64,000 nt of DNA from Faecalibacillus faecis. GTDB lineage: Bacteria; Bacillota_I; Bacilli_A; Erysipelotrichales; Coprobacillaceae. Below are positions 19,268-28,077 of this stretch, piece by piece. The translations under genes and the position numbers were made by a program. The first letter of the stretch is position 1; each line of letters begins with the position of its first letter. Location of the stretch: the NCBI RefSeq assembly GCF_003024675.1, contig NZ_PYLP01000001.1:284324-348323 (forward strand), given 5' to 3'. Below the pieces are notes generated by a model, which did no database searches, was not told the DNA's origin, and saw nothing but the letters and a program-made list of their open reading frames with translations.

Positions 19268-19614
19268 AATGCTTTATTTTTTAAATCATTTACGTATTCC
19301 ATTTGATGTTCTGCGTTTTCACGAAGTTCTTTTTCCATTTTTTCAACAGTAGAATGTTTAACAGCTTGAATTTCATCTTCTTTTCCATAAATCGCTTCAT
19401 AAGCTTCTTTAGCGTTATGTTGTAAGGCATGACGCATTTGATGTAATTCTTCTAATTTCTTTTCATGTTCTTTGATTTCGTTATCAACAGATTTATACAT
19501 TTCTTCAATTGTTAATTGCTTTTTAGTGTCATCATCGTGTTGAATGTCTTGACCGTCCTTAAAATATTTTCTTAAAGATTCTTTTGCTTGTTCATTAATT
19601 TCATTGATACTCAT
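19258..19614 (-). CDS. Hypothetical coiled-coil protein
   Basis: The 118-residue, highly charged protein is almost entirely helical by composition (EEMYKSVDNEIKEHEKKLEEL...), consistent with a soluble coiled coil. It has no signal peptide or membrane helix. A GAGGG-type ribosome site precedes the ATG. I do not recognise a family. It is divergent from the metalloregulator gene at 19.8 kb, with 180 bases between them. Confidence 0.6.
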   Translation of the reverse strand: MSINEINEQAKESLRKYFKDGQDIQHDDDTKKQLTIEEMYKSVDNEIKEHEKKLEELHQMRHALQHNAKEAYEAIYGKEDEIQAVKHSTVEKMEKELRENAEHQMEYVNDLKNKALKK

Positions 19615-19749
19615 ATTTTATTCCCTCTTTCTTACTACACCCGTATATTAGAATAAAAAATAAAAGAGATAAAGCTTTTACAACACACTTTGAATTCCAT
19701 TAACAAAACTAAAAAAATGTAAGTGCTTTAAATGTTAATGATATTAACA

Positions 19750-19778
19750 TTGACATCGAAGTTAGTCTATGCTAATTT
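19750..19778 (+). promoter_or_regulatory. Regulator promoter with TTAG-N6-CTAA box
   Basis: TTGACA (19750-19755), a 17-base spacer and TAATTT (19773-19778). The spacer and -10 hold the palindrome TTAGTCTATGCTAA (19762-19775). Its position implies autorepression by the DtxR-like product. It lacks the outer C of the stronger boxes elsewhere (CTAAT rather than CTAAC). Confidence 0.6.
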
Positions 19779-19795
19779 CTTTTTAGGAGATGATT

Positions 19796-20599
19796 ATGAA
19801 TGAAGAAAAAATAAAATGTTTATTATTAATAAATGAAAATAAAAAAATAACTGTAACAGCGTTAGCTAAAAAAATGAATGTTTCAAAAGCAACAATGTCA
19901 CGTATGGTTTCTTCTTTTTACGAGGAAGGGTATACCCTTGAACAAGGTAAATGTTTGCTTTCTAAAAAAGGAAAGAATTATATTGAAGAAACAAAAAGAA
20001 AAATAAAAAATTTAACTTATTGGTTACAAAAAACAAGTCGTTTAAATGAAGAAGAAGCACACCAAGAAGCCATCAAACTTTTTACAACACTCAATAAAGA
20101 AACAATTGAACGTATATGTAGTCGTATTCATTTTAATCAAGTTTTTGATCAACTTGGGGATCTTGTAGAATTTTCAGGACATTATTTAGAACATCATCTA
20201 GAACCAGGTAAATATATTTTTTCTTTTACTTTATTTCATTATAAAGATGCAAATGTTCATTCGATGGCTAACTCGGGTTTTATACATCCAGCTTATCTTT
20301 TAATTGAACAACATCAAGGTTTTTTGGTCTTTCAACCTATAGAAATGAAAAAGGAATTATTAAAAGAAAGAATTACGATTTCTTCAAAACTTAAATCAAT
20401 GAAATATCTTTTGAATGGTAGGGAATATGAATGTTTTGAAAAGAATGATTGTTTCTATATTCCTATCACGGATTTGAAATTCTTTTATACAAAAGAAGAA
20501 AGATTGATGCAAACATCGCTTACGGTTAAATTAAAAGTTGATTTGTTAAAAGGACATATGCCAGAAAATCTTGCACTGTTAAAAATATTGTTTCATTAA
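19796..20599 (+). CDS. DtxR/MntR-like metalloregulator with unusual C-terminal half
   Basis: 267 residues from the ATG at 19796 (AGGAG six bases upstream; the ATG at 19790 abuts it). Residues 1 to about 110 fit the DtxR/MntR pattern: a winged HTH (ITVTALAKKMNVSKATMSRMVSSFYEEGY), LSKKGKNYIEE, then a helical segment EEEAHQEAIKLFTTLNKETIERICSR like the metal-binding/dimerisation domain. Residues from about 115 on, rich in His and aromatic positions (SGHYLEHHLEPGKY), match no SH3-like FeoA domain that I can recognise. The promoter carries a DtxR-like palindrome found at three other promoters here, so this protein is the likely regulator of them. The metal (iron or manganese) is not determinable from sequence. 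Confidence 0.7.
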   Translation: MNEEKIKCLLLINENKKITVTALAKKMNVSKATMSRMVSSFYEEGYTLEQGKCLLSKKGKNYIEETKRKIKNLTYWLQKTSRLNEEEAHQEAIKLFTTLNKETIERICSRIHFNQVFDQLGDLVEFSGHYLEHHLEPGKYIFSFTLFHYKDANVHSMANSGFIHPAYLLIEQHQGFLVFQPIEMKKELLKERITISSKLKSMKYLLNGREYECFEKNDCFYIPITDLKFFYTKEERLMQTSLTVKLKVDLLKGHMPENLALLKILFH

Positions 20600-20606
20600 T
20601 GAAACA
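20589..20606. repeat. Perfect 18-bp palindrome, copy 1
   Basis: TGTTTCATTAATGAAACA overlaps the stop codon of the regulator gene. An identical copy lies 38 bases downstream. No T tract follows, so it is not a terminator on its own. Confidence 0.7.
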
Positions 20607-20631
20607 GTAAAAAACGTTATAAAATATTAAA

Positions 20632-20684
20632 GAAACAGCATTTTGTTTCATTAATGAAACAAATCAAATGCTTGTTTTTTTATT
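20632..20684 (+). terminator. Terminator built around palindrome copy 2
   Basis: The second TGTTTCATTAATGAAACA (20644-20661) is extended by AAACAGCATTT on the left and AAATGCTTGTTT on the right, with small bulges, and is followed by a T7 tract. It likely ends the regulator transcript just before the next promoter. Confidence 0.6.
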
Positions 20685-20726
20685 ATAGAAAGATATGATG
20701 ATTATAGTTAGATATAGCTAACTATA
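20672..20726 (+). promoter_or_regulatory. Promoter and 24-bp metal box of the DUF454/YgbA/ABC operon
   Basis: TTGTTT (20672), a 16-base spacer and TATGAT (20694-20699) are followed at the expected start point by the inverted repeat TATAGTTAG-N6-CTAACTATA (20703-20726). The core is TTAGATATAGCTAA. This placement is typical of a repressor operator and resembles DtxR/IdeR boxes. Confidence 0.65.
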
Positions 20727-20735
20727 GGAGGAAAC

Positions 20736-21098
20736 ATGAAAATATTATTGATTATATTTGGAATTATATCATTTGTATTAGGGGCTATTGGTATTATTTT
20801 ACCAATACTACCAACAACACCGTTTTTACTTTTAAGTGCCTTTTTGTTTTCAAAAAGTTCAGATAGATTTCATCAGTATTTAATTCAAACAAAATTGTAT
20901 CAAAAATATATCAATGAAATGGTTATTGAAAGAAAAACAACACGTAAAAAAAGAAATCAATCCTTGTTTACAGTAACACTTGTTTTTTTTATTGCGATAC
21001 TCATTACACCAGTAAGAATTGGGAAAATATGTTTATTAATTATGATGAGTATTCATCATTTTATCATGTTAAAGAAAGTGGAAATTGTCAATGAATAA
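20736..21098 (+). CDS. DUF454 (YbaN-like) membrane protein
   Basis: The 120-residue protein has an N-terminal hydrophobic segment with ILPTTPFLLLSAFLFSKSS, the DUF454/YbaN signature, a central charged stretch and two further hydrophobic segments. The function of the family is unknown. The AGGAGG ribosome site is strong. It is the first gene of a four-gene operon (DUF454, YgbA, two ABC exporter subunits) and overlaps the next gene by eight bases. Confidence 0.82.
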   Translation: MKILLIIFGIISFVLGAIGIILPILPTTPFLLLSAFLFSKSSDRFHQYLIQTKLYQKYINEMVIERKTTRKKRNQSLFTVTLVFFIAILITPVRIGKICLLIMMSIHHFIMLKKVEIVNE

Positions 21099-21414
21099 AA
21101 TCGATCAAAAAAGAGAAAATGAAAAAAGAATATTAAAAGTGATGGTTGATATTTATCAAAGAAAACATCCTCAAGAAAGTAAGATGTGTGAAGATCTTTA
21201 TAAGTACGCTTGTTTGCGTATTGATAAATGTCCGTTTATGGAAACTAAAACTTTTTGTAGTGGGTGCAAGGTTCATTGTTATCAAAAAGAATATCGAGGT
21301 CAGGTAAAAGCAGTCATGCGTTTTTCTGGAAAGTACATGCTTTTTTATCATCCAATTCTAACCATCAAGCATGGCTGGCTTTCACTTAAAGAAAGGAAAA
21401 GAAAAGATGTTTAA
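21091..21414 (+). CDS. Nitrous oxide-stimulated promoter family protein (YgbA-like)
   Basis: The 107-residue protein has the Cys/His pattern of the YgbA_NO family: MCEDLYKYACLRIDKCPFME, then FCSGCKVHCY and a C-terminal MRFSGKYMLFYHPILTIKH. The conserved Cys residues suggest a metal or iron-sulfur site. In enterobacteria ygbA is induced by nitric oxide stress; the biochemical role is open. The start is the ATG at 21091 within the tail of the DUF454 gene. The operon context links it to a two-subunit exporter. Confidence 0.82.
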   Translation: MNKIDQKRENEKRILKVMVDIYQRKHPQESKMCEDLYKYACLRIDKCPFMETKTFCSGCKVHCYQKEYRGQVKAVMRFSGKYMLFYHPILTIKHGWLSLKERKRKDV

Positions 21415-23110
21415 TAAAAGATTATTGAAAACTTTTAAAACGGAGATGAAAAATGTCTATAGATTAGTAGGCGTTCAATGGCTGATTTTAATATGTAATA
21501 TTTTACTTACATTTTTACATAGTTATGTTTTATCTTGCCTTTATTTAAAAAAATCATTTTCACTTACTTTTTATTTATTAAGTGTGGCTTGTTTATTTGC
21601 TTTAAAATGCTTTTTACAAACAATACAAAATAAACAAGCGCTATCTTTAAGTGAAATGATTAAAACAAAATTAAGAAAAAGTGTTTTTGATAAAATATAT
21701 CATCAAAAACAGACAACTGTTTTTAAAGAATCAACGCTTACTCAACTTACAAGTGAGGGAATTGATCAGTTAGAAATCTATTTTTCTAAATATATGCCTC
21801 AGTTTTTTTATGCTATGTTGGCACCTCTTACTTTATTTGTTATTGTTGGTTTTATGTCTTTAAAAGTAGCTTTTATTTTACTTTTATGTGTCCCACTTAT
21901 TCCTGTTTCTATTGTTGTTGTACAAAAGATAGCTAAAAGATTGTTAGTAAGGTATTGGAATAGTTATACAGGATTGGCAGATTCTTTTTTAGAAAATCTA
22001 CAAGGACTCACTACTTTGAAATATTATCAAAGTGATTTGAATTATCAAGATAAAATGGACAAAGAAGCAGAAGATTTTAGAAAGAAAACCATGCGCGTTT
22101 TAATTATGCAACTTAATTCGATTAGTGTGATGGATTTAGTGGCTTATGGTGGCTTTGGTTTAGGTGTTATTTTGGGTTTACAAGAATATTTAAATCAACA
22201 TATTACTTTTATGATGTTTATTTTTATTGTAATGATTTCTATTGAATTCTTCTTACCTTTAAGAATGCTTGGGAGTTATTTCCATATTGGACAAAATGGA
22301 AATGCGGCAGCAGATAAAATTTTTAAACTGTTGGATAGTCCTAATGATATTCAAGAAAGCTATCAAAAATCAATTTCAACCTTAAGTTTTGAAGAGGTCA
22401 CTTTTGGTTATGATGAAAAAACAATTTTAAAAGATATTTCGTTTTCTTTATCAAAAGGAACATTTTTAACGATTGTAGGAAAGTCGGGTTCAGGAAAAAG
22501 TACGATTGCGTCACTTCTAATGAATTTATATCCGATTCAAAAAGGTCAAATTCTTTATAATCGAGAAACGATTCCATTAACGATGACACTTTATCAAAAA
22601 ATGACCTTGATTAAGGATGAAACATATATTTTAAAAGGAACAGTCTATAATCATCTTGCAATGTCAGGGTGTCTTGATCAAGAAAAAATGATTAATGTTT
22701 TAAAAGAAGTTAGACTTTTTGAAGTTTTTGAAAATCAAGGAGGTTTGAATTTTCAACTCAATGAAGGAGCTAAAAATTTATCAGGAGGTCAAAGACAAAG
22801 ATTAGCGTTAGCTAGAGGACTATTATATGAAAGCGATGTTTATATTTTTGATGAAGCAACAAATAATGTTGATCGTGAAAGTGAAGAAATTATATTAAAA
22901 ATCATGGAGCGTTTAGCGAAGAATAAAATCGTTATTTTTATTACACATCGTATGGCTCATTGTAAAAAAAGTCAACTTACATTTGTTTTAAAAGAAGGAA
23001 GATTGATTCAACAAGGAAGCTATGATGAATTATTTAATCAAGATAATTTATTTAAAGAACTTGTAGAAAATCAAAGGAACTTAGAAAGGATTATTGAAAA
23101 TGAAAAATAA
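21407..23110 (+). CDS. ABC exporter, fused permease/ATPase, first subunit (CydD-like)
   Basis: A 567-residue half-transporter: six membrane helices over residues 1 to about 300, then an ATPase domain with Walker A GKSGSGKST, signature LSGGQRQRLALARGL and Walker B VYIFDEATNN. The D-loop reads NNVD. Together with the next gene it forms a heterodimer resembling CydDC-type exporters. CydDC exports thiols/haem-related compounds in other bacteria, but no cyd oxidase genes are nearby. I chose the ATG at 21407, about eight bases after GAAAGG; a longer frame starts inside the upstream gene. The cargo is unknown. Confidence 0.85.
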   Translation: MFNKRLLKTFKTEMKNVYRLVGVQWLILICNILLTFLHSYVLSCLYLKKSFSLTFYLLSVACLFALKCFLQTIQNKQALSLSEMIKTKLRKSVFDKIYHQKQTTVFKESTLTQLTSEGIDQLEIYFSKYMPQFFYAMLAPLTLFVIVGFMSLKVAFILLLCVPLIPVSIVVVQKIAKRLLVRYWNSYTGLADSFLENLQGLTTLKYYQSDLNYQDKMDKEAEDFRKKTMRVLIMQLNSISVMDLVAYGGFGLGVILGLQEYLNQHITFMMFIFIVMISIEFFLPLRMLGSYFHIGQNGNAAADKIFKLLDSPNDIQESYQKSISTLSFEEVTFGYDEKTILKDISFSLSKGTFLTIVGKSGSGKSTIASLLMNLYPIQKGQILYNRETIPLTMTLYQKMTLIKDETYILKGTVYNHLAMSGCLDQEKMINVLKEVRLFEVFENQGGLNFQLNEGAKNLSGGQRQRLALARGLLYESDVYIFDEATNNVDRESEEIILKIMERLAKNKIVIFITHRMAHCKKSQLTFVLKEGRLIQQGSYDELFNQDNLFKELVENQRNLERIIENEK

Positions 23111-24713
23111 AATAAAATTAATTGTTTCTTTATTAAAATTAGTGCGTCCTTTTTTAACATTTATGTTACTGGCTATTATTCTAGGTGTGTTAGGACATCT
23201 AACGGCAACTTTTATTACCATTTTTATTATCCTTGCTTTTTGTAAAGTGATTACTTTTTCACTAGCCGTTAAATTGATTATTATTTGTGCTTTTTCAAGA
23301 GGAATTCTTAGATATATTGAACAAGCATGCAACCACTATATTGCCTTTAAAGTATTGGCTCACATTCGTCATTTAGTCTTTGAAAAACTGAGAGAATTGG
23401 CTCCTGCTAAATTAGAAAATGAAGACAAAGGAAATATCATTGCGATGTTGACAAGTGATGTTGAACTCTTAGAAGTTTTCTTCGCTCATACCATTTCACC
23501 AGTGATGATTGCCTTTATTTATAGTATTGTCATGATTTGTTTTATCGGTCATTATCATCTTAGTTTTGGAATTTTTTCTTTTATTTGTTATAGCATCATG
23601 GGAATTTTGATTCCCTATACAACGTATAAATTGAGTCAAAAGGATGGAAGTAATTATCGTCTTTTATTTGCTAATTATAATACTTTTGTTTTGGAAACAG
23701 TCTTAGGAAAAAGAGAAATTATACAATTTAGTCAACAAGAAACACGCTTTGAACAAATGAAAAAACATCAAAATGATTTAACACAAACACATCAAAAATT
23801 AATTGATCATCAAAGTTTTCAACAAATACTTTCTGATGGACTTATTATTTTATCTATCGTTGTTTCTATTTTATTGATTAAAAATAATGTTTCTAAAGAA
23901 TTGTTGATTCCAATGATGGCTCTATCATCTTCTTTTGGACCAACGATTGCCCTAGCAAACCTGGCAAATAATTTAAATCAAGTATTTCCTTGTGCTAGAC
24001 GTATTTTAGATTTATTAGAGGAAAAACCATTACTTAAAGAAATTACAGACAAAAATACAACTTTAAATTTACCAATCGAAGTAAAGAATCTTTCATTTCA
24101 TTATCCAAATACTTCTACGGAAGTTTTACATAAAATCAATTATACATTTGAATTTGGTAAAACCTATGGATTACTTGGAAAAAGTGGATGTGGAAAATCA
24201 ACATTATTAAAATTATTAATGCATATTTATCAAGGTGAGGGAGATATTTTATTTAATAATGAATCGATTGAAGAAATCAACAGTCAAACTCTAAAAGAAA
24301 ATATAAGCTATGTTGATCAAGAAACATTTTTATTTAAAGATACTTTATATCATAATATCACCTTGTTAAATCCAAATTATCAACAAGAAGAGGTTATTAA
24401 AGCGTGTAAACAAGCACAGATTCATGGTTTTATTATGTCTTTACCACAAGGCTATCAAACTATTTATGATGAAAATATTTCAGGAGGACAGAAACAAAAA
24501 ATTGGGTTAGCACGTGCTTTTTTAAGAAAAACACCAATTCTTTTATTAGATGAACCGACAAGTCGTATTGATAGTTTAAATGAAGCCGCATTATTAGAAA
24601 GTTTAAAACAAATTAAAGATGAAAAGCTTATTATTATTGTAAGCCATCGAAAATCTTCTCTTGCTTTATGTGATGAAATTATTGAAATAGAGCAAGGAAT
24701 GATAAAAAAATAG
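23100..24713 (+). CDS. ABC exporter, fused permease/ATPase, second subunit (CydC-like)
   Basis: A 537-residue half-transporter, with membrane domain to about residue 300 and then Walker A GKSGCGKST, signature ISGGQKQKIGLARAF and Walker B ILLLDEPTSRID followed by a switch His (IIVSHRKSS). It overlaps the first subunit by eleven bases, supporting translation as an obligate heterodimer. CydC-like features are by overall layout only. Being the last gene of an operon behind a DtxR-type box, it is expected to act in metal, haem or redox-thiol export. Confidence 0.85.
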   Translation: MKNKIKLIVSLLKLVRPFLTFMLLAIILGVLGHLTATFITIFIILAFCKVITFSLAVKLIIICAFSRGILRYIEQACNHYIAFKVLAHIRHLVFEKLRELAPAKLENEDKGNIIAMLTSDVELLEVFFAHTISPVMIAFIYSIVMICFIGHYHLSFGIFSFICYSIMGILIPYTTYKLSQKDGSNYRLLFANYNTFVLETVLGKREIIQFSQQETRFEQMKKHQNDLTQTHQKLIDHQSFQQILSDGLIILSIVVSILLIKNNVSKELLIPMMALSSSFGPTIALANLANNLNQVFPCARRILDLLEEKPLLKEITDKNTTLNLPIEVKNLSFHYPNTSTEVLHKINYTFEFGKTYGLLGKSGCGKSTLLKLLMHIYQGEGDILFNNESIEEINSQTLKENISYVDQETFLFKDTLYHNITLLNPNYQQEEVIKACKQAQIHGFIMSLPQGYQTIYDENISGGQKQKIGLARAFLRKTPILLLDEPTSRIDSLNEAALLESLKQIKDEKLIIIVSHRKSSLALCDEIIEIEQGMIKK

Positions 24714-24784
24714 AAATGAAATAAAAAATTATTTATTTTTTTAGAAAATATCGTATAATGTAAAAAAGAATGGAGGATTTTAAG

Positions 24785-25012
24785 ATGAAAGAATTTTTTA
24801 AAAGTAAAGAATTATGGACATTTGTAGGAGGAGCAGTTACTGCTGTTGTCACTTCAAAGTTCGCTAAAAGCAATAAAGCAAGAGAATTAGCTGTTAAAGG
24901 ATTAGCTAGTGGAATGCAAGTAAAAGATAACGTAGAAGCAACTGTTACTTCTATTAAAGAAGATGCTCAAGATGTCTATGCTGAAGCAGTAGAAAAAAGT
25001 AAGGCACAATAA
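24785..25012 (+). CDS. DUF6110-like small membrane protein, P-ATPase partner
   Basis: The 75-residue protein has one N-terminal hydrophobic segment (LWTFVGGAVTAVVTSKFAKS) and an acidic amphipathic C-terminus. It sits directly before a heavy-metal P-type ATPase with a TAATG overlap. The ATG at 24785 follows TGGAGG. Such small proteins recur before this ATPase type in Firmicutes (DUF6110) and are analogous in position to the mycobacterial DUF1490/PacL proteins that stabilise metal-efflux ATPases. The analogy is inference; no metal-binding motif is visible. Confidence 0.65.
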   Translation: MKEFFKSKELWTFVGGAVTAVVTSKFAKSNKARELAVKGLASGMQVKDNVEATVTSIKEDAQDVYAEAVEKSKAQ

Positions 25013-27108
25013 TGATGAGTAATTTTAAAATAGTTCATGAAATCGATGGAAGATTACGTGTTCGTTTTGGACAATATGCTTTTACAAATGAACAAGCAAC
25101 TATTTTAAAAAGCGATTTTTTAAAACTTGAATATGTAAGATATGTAGAAGCACATTATAAAAATGGAAGTCTTCTATTGGTTTACGATGAAAATTATAAA
25201 AATGAAGTATTTGGTTATTTAAAAAGTTATGATTTAAGTACTTTACAAAATAGAGAAATTCCTGAAAATTGTTCTCAAAATTTACAAGTACTTGATCAAA
25301 GCTTTAAACATGAATTAATTAAAATTTTTGCTAAGAGATATGCTGTTAAGCTCTTTTTACCAAATGTTGTTGGTAAAGGAATTGCCATCTATAAAGCACT
25401 TGCTTATTTTAAAGCGGGGATTGCTTCACTTGGAAATAAACGTATTGATGTTCCAGTTTTAGATGCAACAAGTATAGGGGTATCTTTATTACGCAAAGAA
25501 TTTAATACAGCAAGCAATATTATGTTGATGCTTAAAATTTCTGAATTATTAGAAGATTACACACGTCAAAAAGTCACTTTACAATTAGGTGATAGCTTGA
25601 TGAATAAATTTGATAAAGTTTGGATTTATAAAGATGGACAAGAACAAGAAATTGCGATGTCTGATTTAAAACAAGGACAAACTGTTATTGTTCAAACAGG
25701 AAGCATGGTTCCTATTGATGGGGAAATCATTGATGGTGAAGCCATGGTTAATGAATCAAGTTTTACAGGTGAACCATTAAGCAAACGTGTGACATTAAAT
25801 GATACGGTTTATGCAGGAACGTTAATTGAAGAAGGAAAGATTTTTGTTAAAGTTAGAAACTTACAAGATGAAAGTCGTATTGCTAAAATTATTGATATGA
25901 TTGATACTAATGAATCATTAAAAGCATCCATTCAATCAAAAGCAGAGCATATGGCTGATGCCATTGTTCCATATAGTTTCTTAGGATTCTTTGGTGTTTG
26001 GGCATTTACAAGAAATCTCACAAGAGCTACTGCTCTTTTATTGGTGGATTATTCTTGTGCGATTCGTTTATCAACATCAATTTCAGTGATTTCAGCAATG
26101 CAAGAAGCCTCAATGCATAATGTTTTAGTTAAAGGTGGAAAACATTTAGAAAGCATGAAGGATGCAAATGTGATTGTTTTTGATAAAACAGGAACTTTAA
26201 CACATGCCAAACCTGTTGTACTAGATGTCGTTCCTTTACAAGATTATACAAGAGAAGAAGTTTTAAAAATTGCGGCTTGTCTAGAAGAACATTTCCCACA
26301 TAGTGTGGCTAATGCAATCGTTCATCAAGCAGAAATTGAAAATTTAAAACATCGTGAAGAACATGCAGAAGTGAAATATGTGATTGCTCATGGTATTTCG
26401 ACAAGCTTAAATGGTGAAGATGTTATTATTGGAAGCAGTCATTTTGTCTTTGAAGATGAAGGTGTAGAAATGACACAAGAAATTAAAGATTTGATTTCTT
26501 CACTTGAAAGTAAAGGTTCAAGTTCCCTTATTTATCTAGCCATTGCTAAAAAGCTTGCAGGTATTATTAGTATTTATGATCCTTTAAAACCAGAAGCAAA
26601 AGAAGTTGTTCAAGAACTTCGTGATATTGGTTTTGATAAAGTTATTATGCTTACCGGGGATAGTCCTAACTGTGCAAAAACAATTGCGAAACAATTAAAT
26701 TTAGATGATTTTAGAGCAGGAGTTTTACCAGAAGATAAAGCAAGTTATATTGAAAGCCTAAAAAAAGAAGGAAATACTGTTGTTATGGTAGGTGATGGTA
26801 TTAATGATACACCAGCCTTATCCATGGCAGATGTTTCTATTTCACTTCAAGATAGCTCTGATATTGCTCGAGAACTTGCAGATATTACACTAGTATCAAA
26901 TTCATTAAATGATATCGTTGCTTTAAGAATGATTTCAGAAGGTTTATTTAAACGTATCCATAGCCAATATCGTTTGATTGTTGGTTTAAATACATCCTTT
27001 ATCGTCTTAGGAGCATTAGGTCTACTTACACCACAAATGCTGGCAATGCTTCATAATGGAAGTACATTCTTAATTGCTTCAGGATCAACACGTTCATTAT
27101 TACATTAG
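25012..27108 (+). CDS. P1B-type heavy-metal ATPase, atypical transmembrane motif
   Basis: The 698-residue P-type ATPase has a degenerate N-terminal HMA-like domain (residues about 1-75, no CxxC), actuator TGEP at 252-255, phosphorylation DKTGT at 391-395 and hinge GDGIND at 594-599. The metal-site helix reads DYSCAIRLS (residues 346-354), not CPC, SPC or CPx. The usual HP dipeptide of P1B ATPases is replaced by EEHFPHSVANAI. It ends with LHNGSTFLIASGSTRSLL. These features mark a separate P1B branch of uncertain metal. It is translationally coupled to the DUF6110-like protein and lies inside the metal-homeostasis block. Confidence 0.88.
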   Translation: MMSNFKIVHEIDGRLRVRFGQYAFTNEQATILKSDFLKLEYVRYVEAHYKNGSLLLVYDENYKNEVFGYLKSYDLSTLQNREIPENCSQNLQVLDQSFKHELIKIFAKRYAVKLFLPNVVGKGIAIYKALAYFKAGIASLGNKRIDVPVLDATSIGVSLLRKEFNTASNIMLMLKISELLEDYTRQKVTLQLGDSLMNKFDKVWIYKDGQEQEIAMSDLKQGQTVIVQTGSMVPIDGEIIDGEAMVNESSFTGEPLSKRVTLNDTVYAGTLIEEGKIFVKVRNLQDESRIAKIIDMIDTNESLKASIQSKAEHMADAIVPYSFLGFFGVWAFTRNLTRATALLLVDYSCAIRLSTSISVISAMQEASMHNVLVKGGKHLESMKDANVIVFDKTGTLTHAKPVVLDVVPLQDYTREEVLKIAACLEEHFPHSVANAIVHQAEIENLKHREEHAEVKYVIAHGISTSLNGEDVIIGSSHFVFEDEGVEMTQEIKDLISSLESKGSSSLIYLAIAKKLAGIISIYDPLKPEAKEVVQELRDIGFDKVIMLTGDSPNCAKTIAKQLNLDDFRAGVLPEDKASYIESLKKEGNTVVMVGDGINDTPALSMADVSISLQDSSDIARELADITLVSNSLNDIVALRMISEGLFKRIHSQYRLIVGLNTSFIVLGALGLLTPQMLAMLHNGSTFLIASGSTRSLLH

Positions 27109-27135
27109 AAACAGAATTTTTCTGTTTCTTTTTTC
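27108..27135 (+). terminator. Terminator of the P-ATPase
   Basis: Stem GAAACAGA / TCTGTTTC overlapping the stop codon, followed by a T-rich tail. Confidence 0.85.
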
Positions 27136-27203
27136 TTTTTTTGAAAGTTAATTGAAGTTAAGAAAGTGCTTTATTATACTGAATAAAAAAGAGGAGATAG
27201 AAT

Positions 27204-28043
27204 ATGGCAATAAAAGTAATAATTATGGATATTGATGGGACTTTAGTTAATGATGAAAAAGTCATTACACCACTTACTAAAGAGACCCTTTTAAAAGCAC
27301 AAGAAAAAGGAGTACGTTTGATTTTAGCTTCAGGAAGACCAACAAGTGGATTATTGAAACTTGCTGAAGAATTGGATATGAGAAATCACCATGGTTTATT
27401 TGTATGCTTCAATGGTTCAAAAGTGGTTGATTGCCAAAGTCATGAAACACTTTATAACCATGCGATTTCTGTAGAAGATAGTAAAGCAATCTTAGAACAT
27501 CTAAAGAATTTTAAAGCAAGACCAATGTTTGATAAAGATGAATACATGTATGTCAATGATGTTTTTGATAATACAATTACTTATAAAGGAAAACCATTTA
27601 ATGTTATGCAATATGAATCAAGAGGAAATAACTACATCTTATGTGAAAAAAGAGATTTAGCGGCTTTTGTTGATTTTGAAATCAATAAAATTCTTACATT
27701 TGGTGATCCAGATTATTTACAAGCGCATTATAAGGAAATGATGGAACCATTCAAAGATCGTTTAAATTGTATGTTTACATCTGATTTCTATTTTGAATTT
27801 ACTGCAAAAGGTGTTGATAAAGCCAAAGCTTTAGATACTGTTTTAATTCCTATGGGTTATAAAAAAGAAGAAATGATGGCTTTTGGGGATGCTCAAAATG
27901 ATAAATCAATGGTGGAATATGTTGGTTTAGGTGTAGCGATGGGAAATGCTTCTGATGAGTTAAAGGCAGTGGCTAATGAAATTACAGATACAAATAATAA
28001 TGATGGTATTGCTAAAGCTATTATGAAACATATTGAGTTATAA
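27204..28043 (+). CDS. Cof-type HAD phosphatase
   Basis: The 279-residue HAD-superfamily protein of the Cof subfamily has motif I MDIDGTLVND, motif II LASGRPT, and the C-terminal DKAKALD...FGDAQNDKSMVEYVGLGVAMGNA. Family members dephosphorylate sugar phosphates, FMN or pyridoxal phosphate. It has its own ribosome site (GAGGAG) and terminators on both sides, so it is monocistronic. The specific substrate cannot be stated. Confidence 0.9.
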   Translation: MAIKVIIMDIDGTLVNDEKVITPLTKETLLKAQEKGVRLILASGRPTSGLLKLAEELDMRNHHGLFVCFNGSKVVDCQSHETLYNHAISVEDSKAILEHLKNFKARPMFDKDEYMYVNDVFDNTITYKGKPFNVMQYESRGNNYILCEKRDLAAFVDFEINKILTFGDPDYLQAHYKEMMEPFKDRLNCMFTSDFYFEFTAKGVDKAKALDTVLIPMGYKKEEMMAFGDAQNDKSMVEYVGLGVAMGNASDELKAVANEITDTNNNDGIAKAIMKHIEL

Positions 28044-28070
28044 AAACGGAGAAATCCGTTTTTTTTCTTT
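28043..28070 (+). terminator. Terminator of the HAD gene
   Basis: Stem AAAACGGA / TCCGTTTT with a GAAA loop and a T tract. Confidence 0.88.
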
Positions 28071-28077
28071 GAGATAC

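Noticed and set aside
21407..24713. True cydDC genes of cytochrome bd assembly
   Set aside because: No cydAB nearby and the operon partners (DUF454, YgbA) and the metal box indicate another or wider role.
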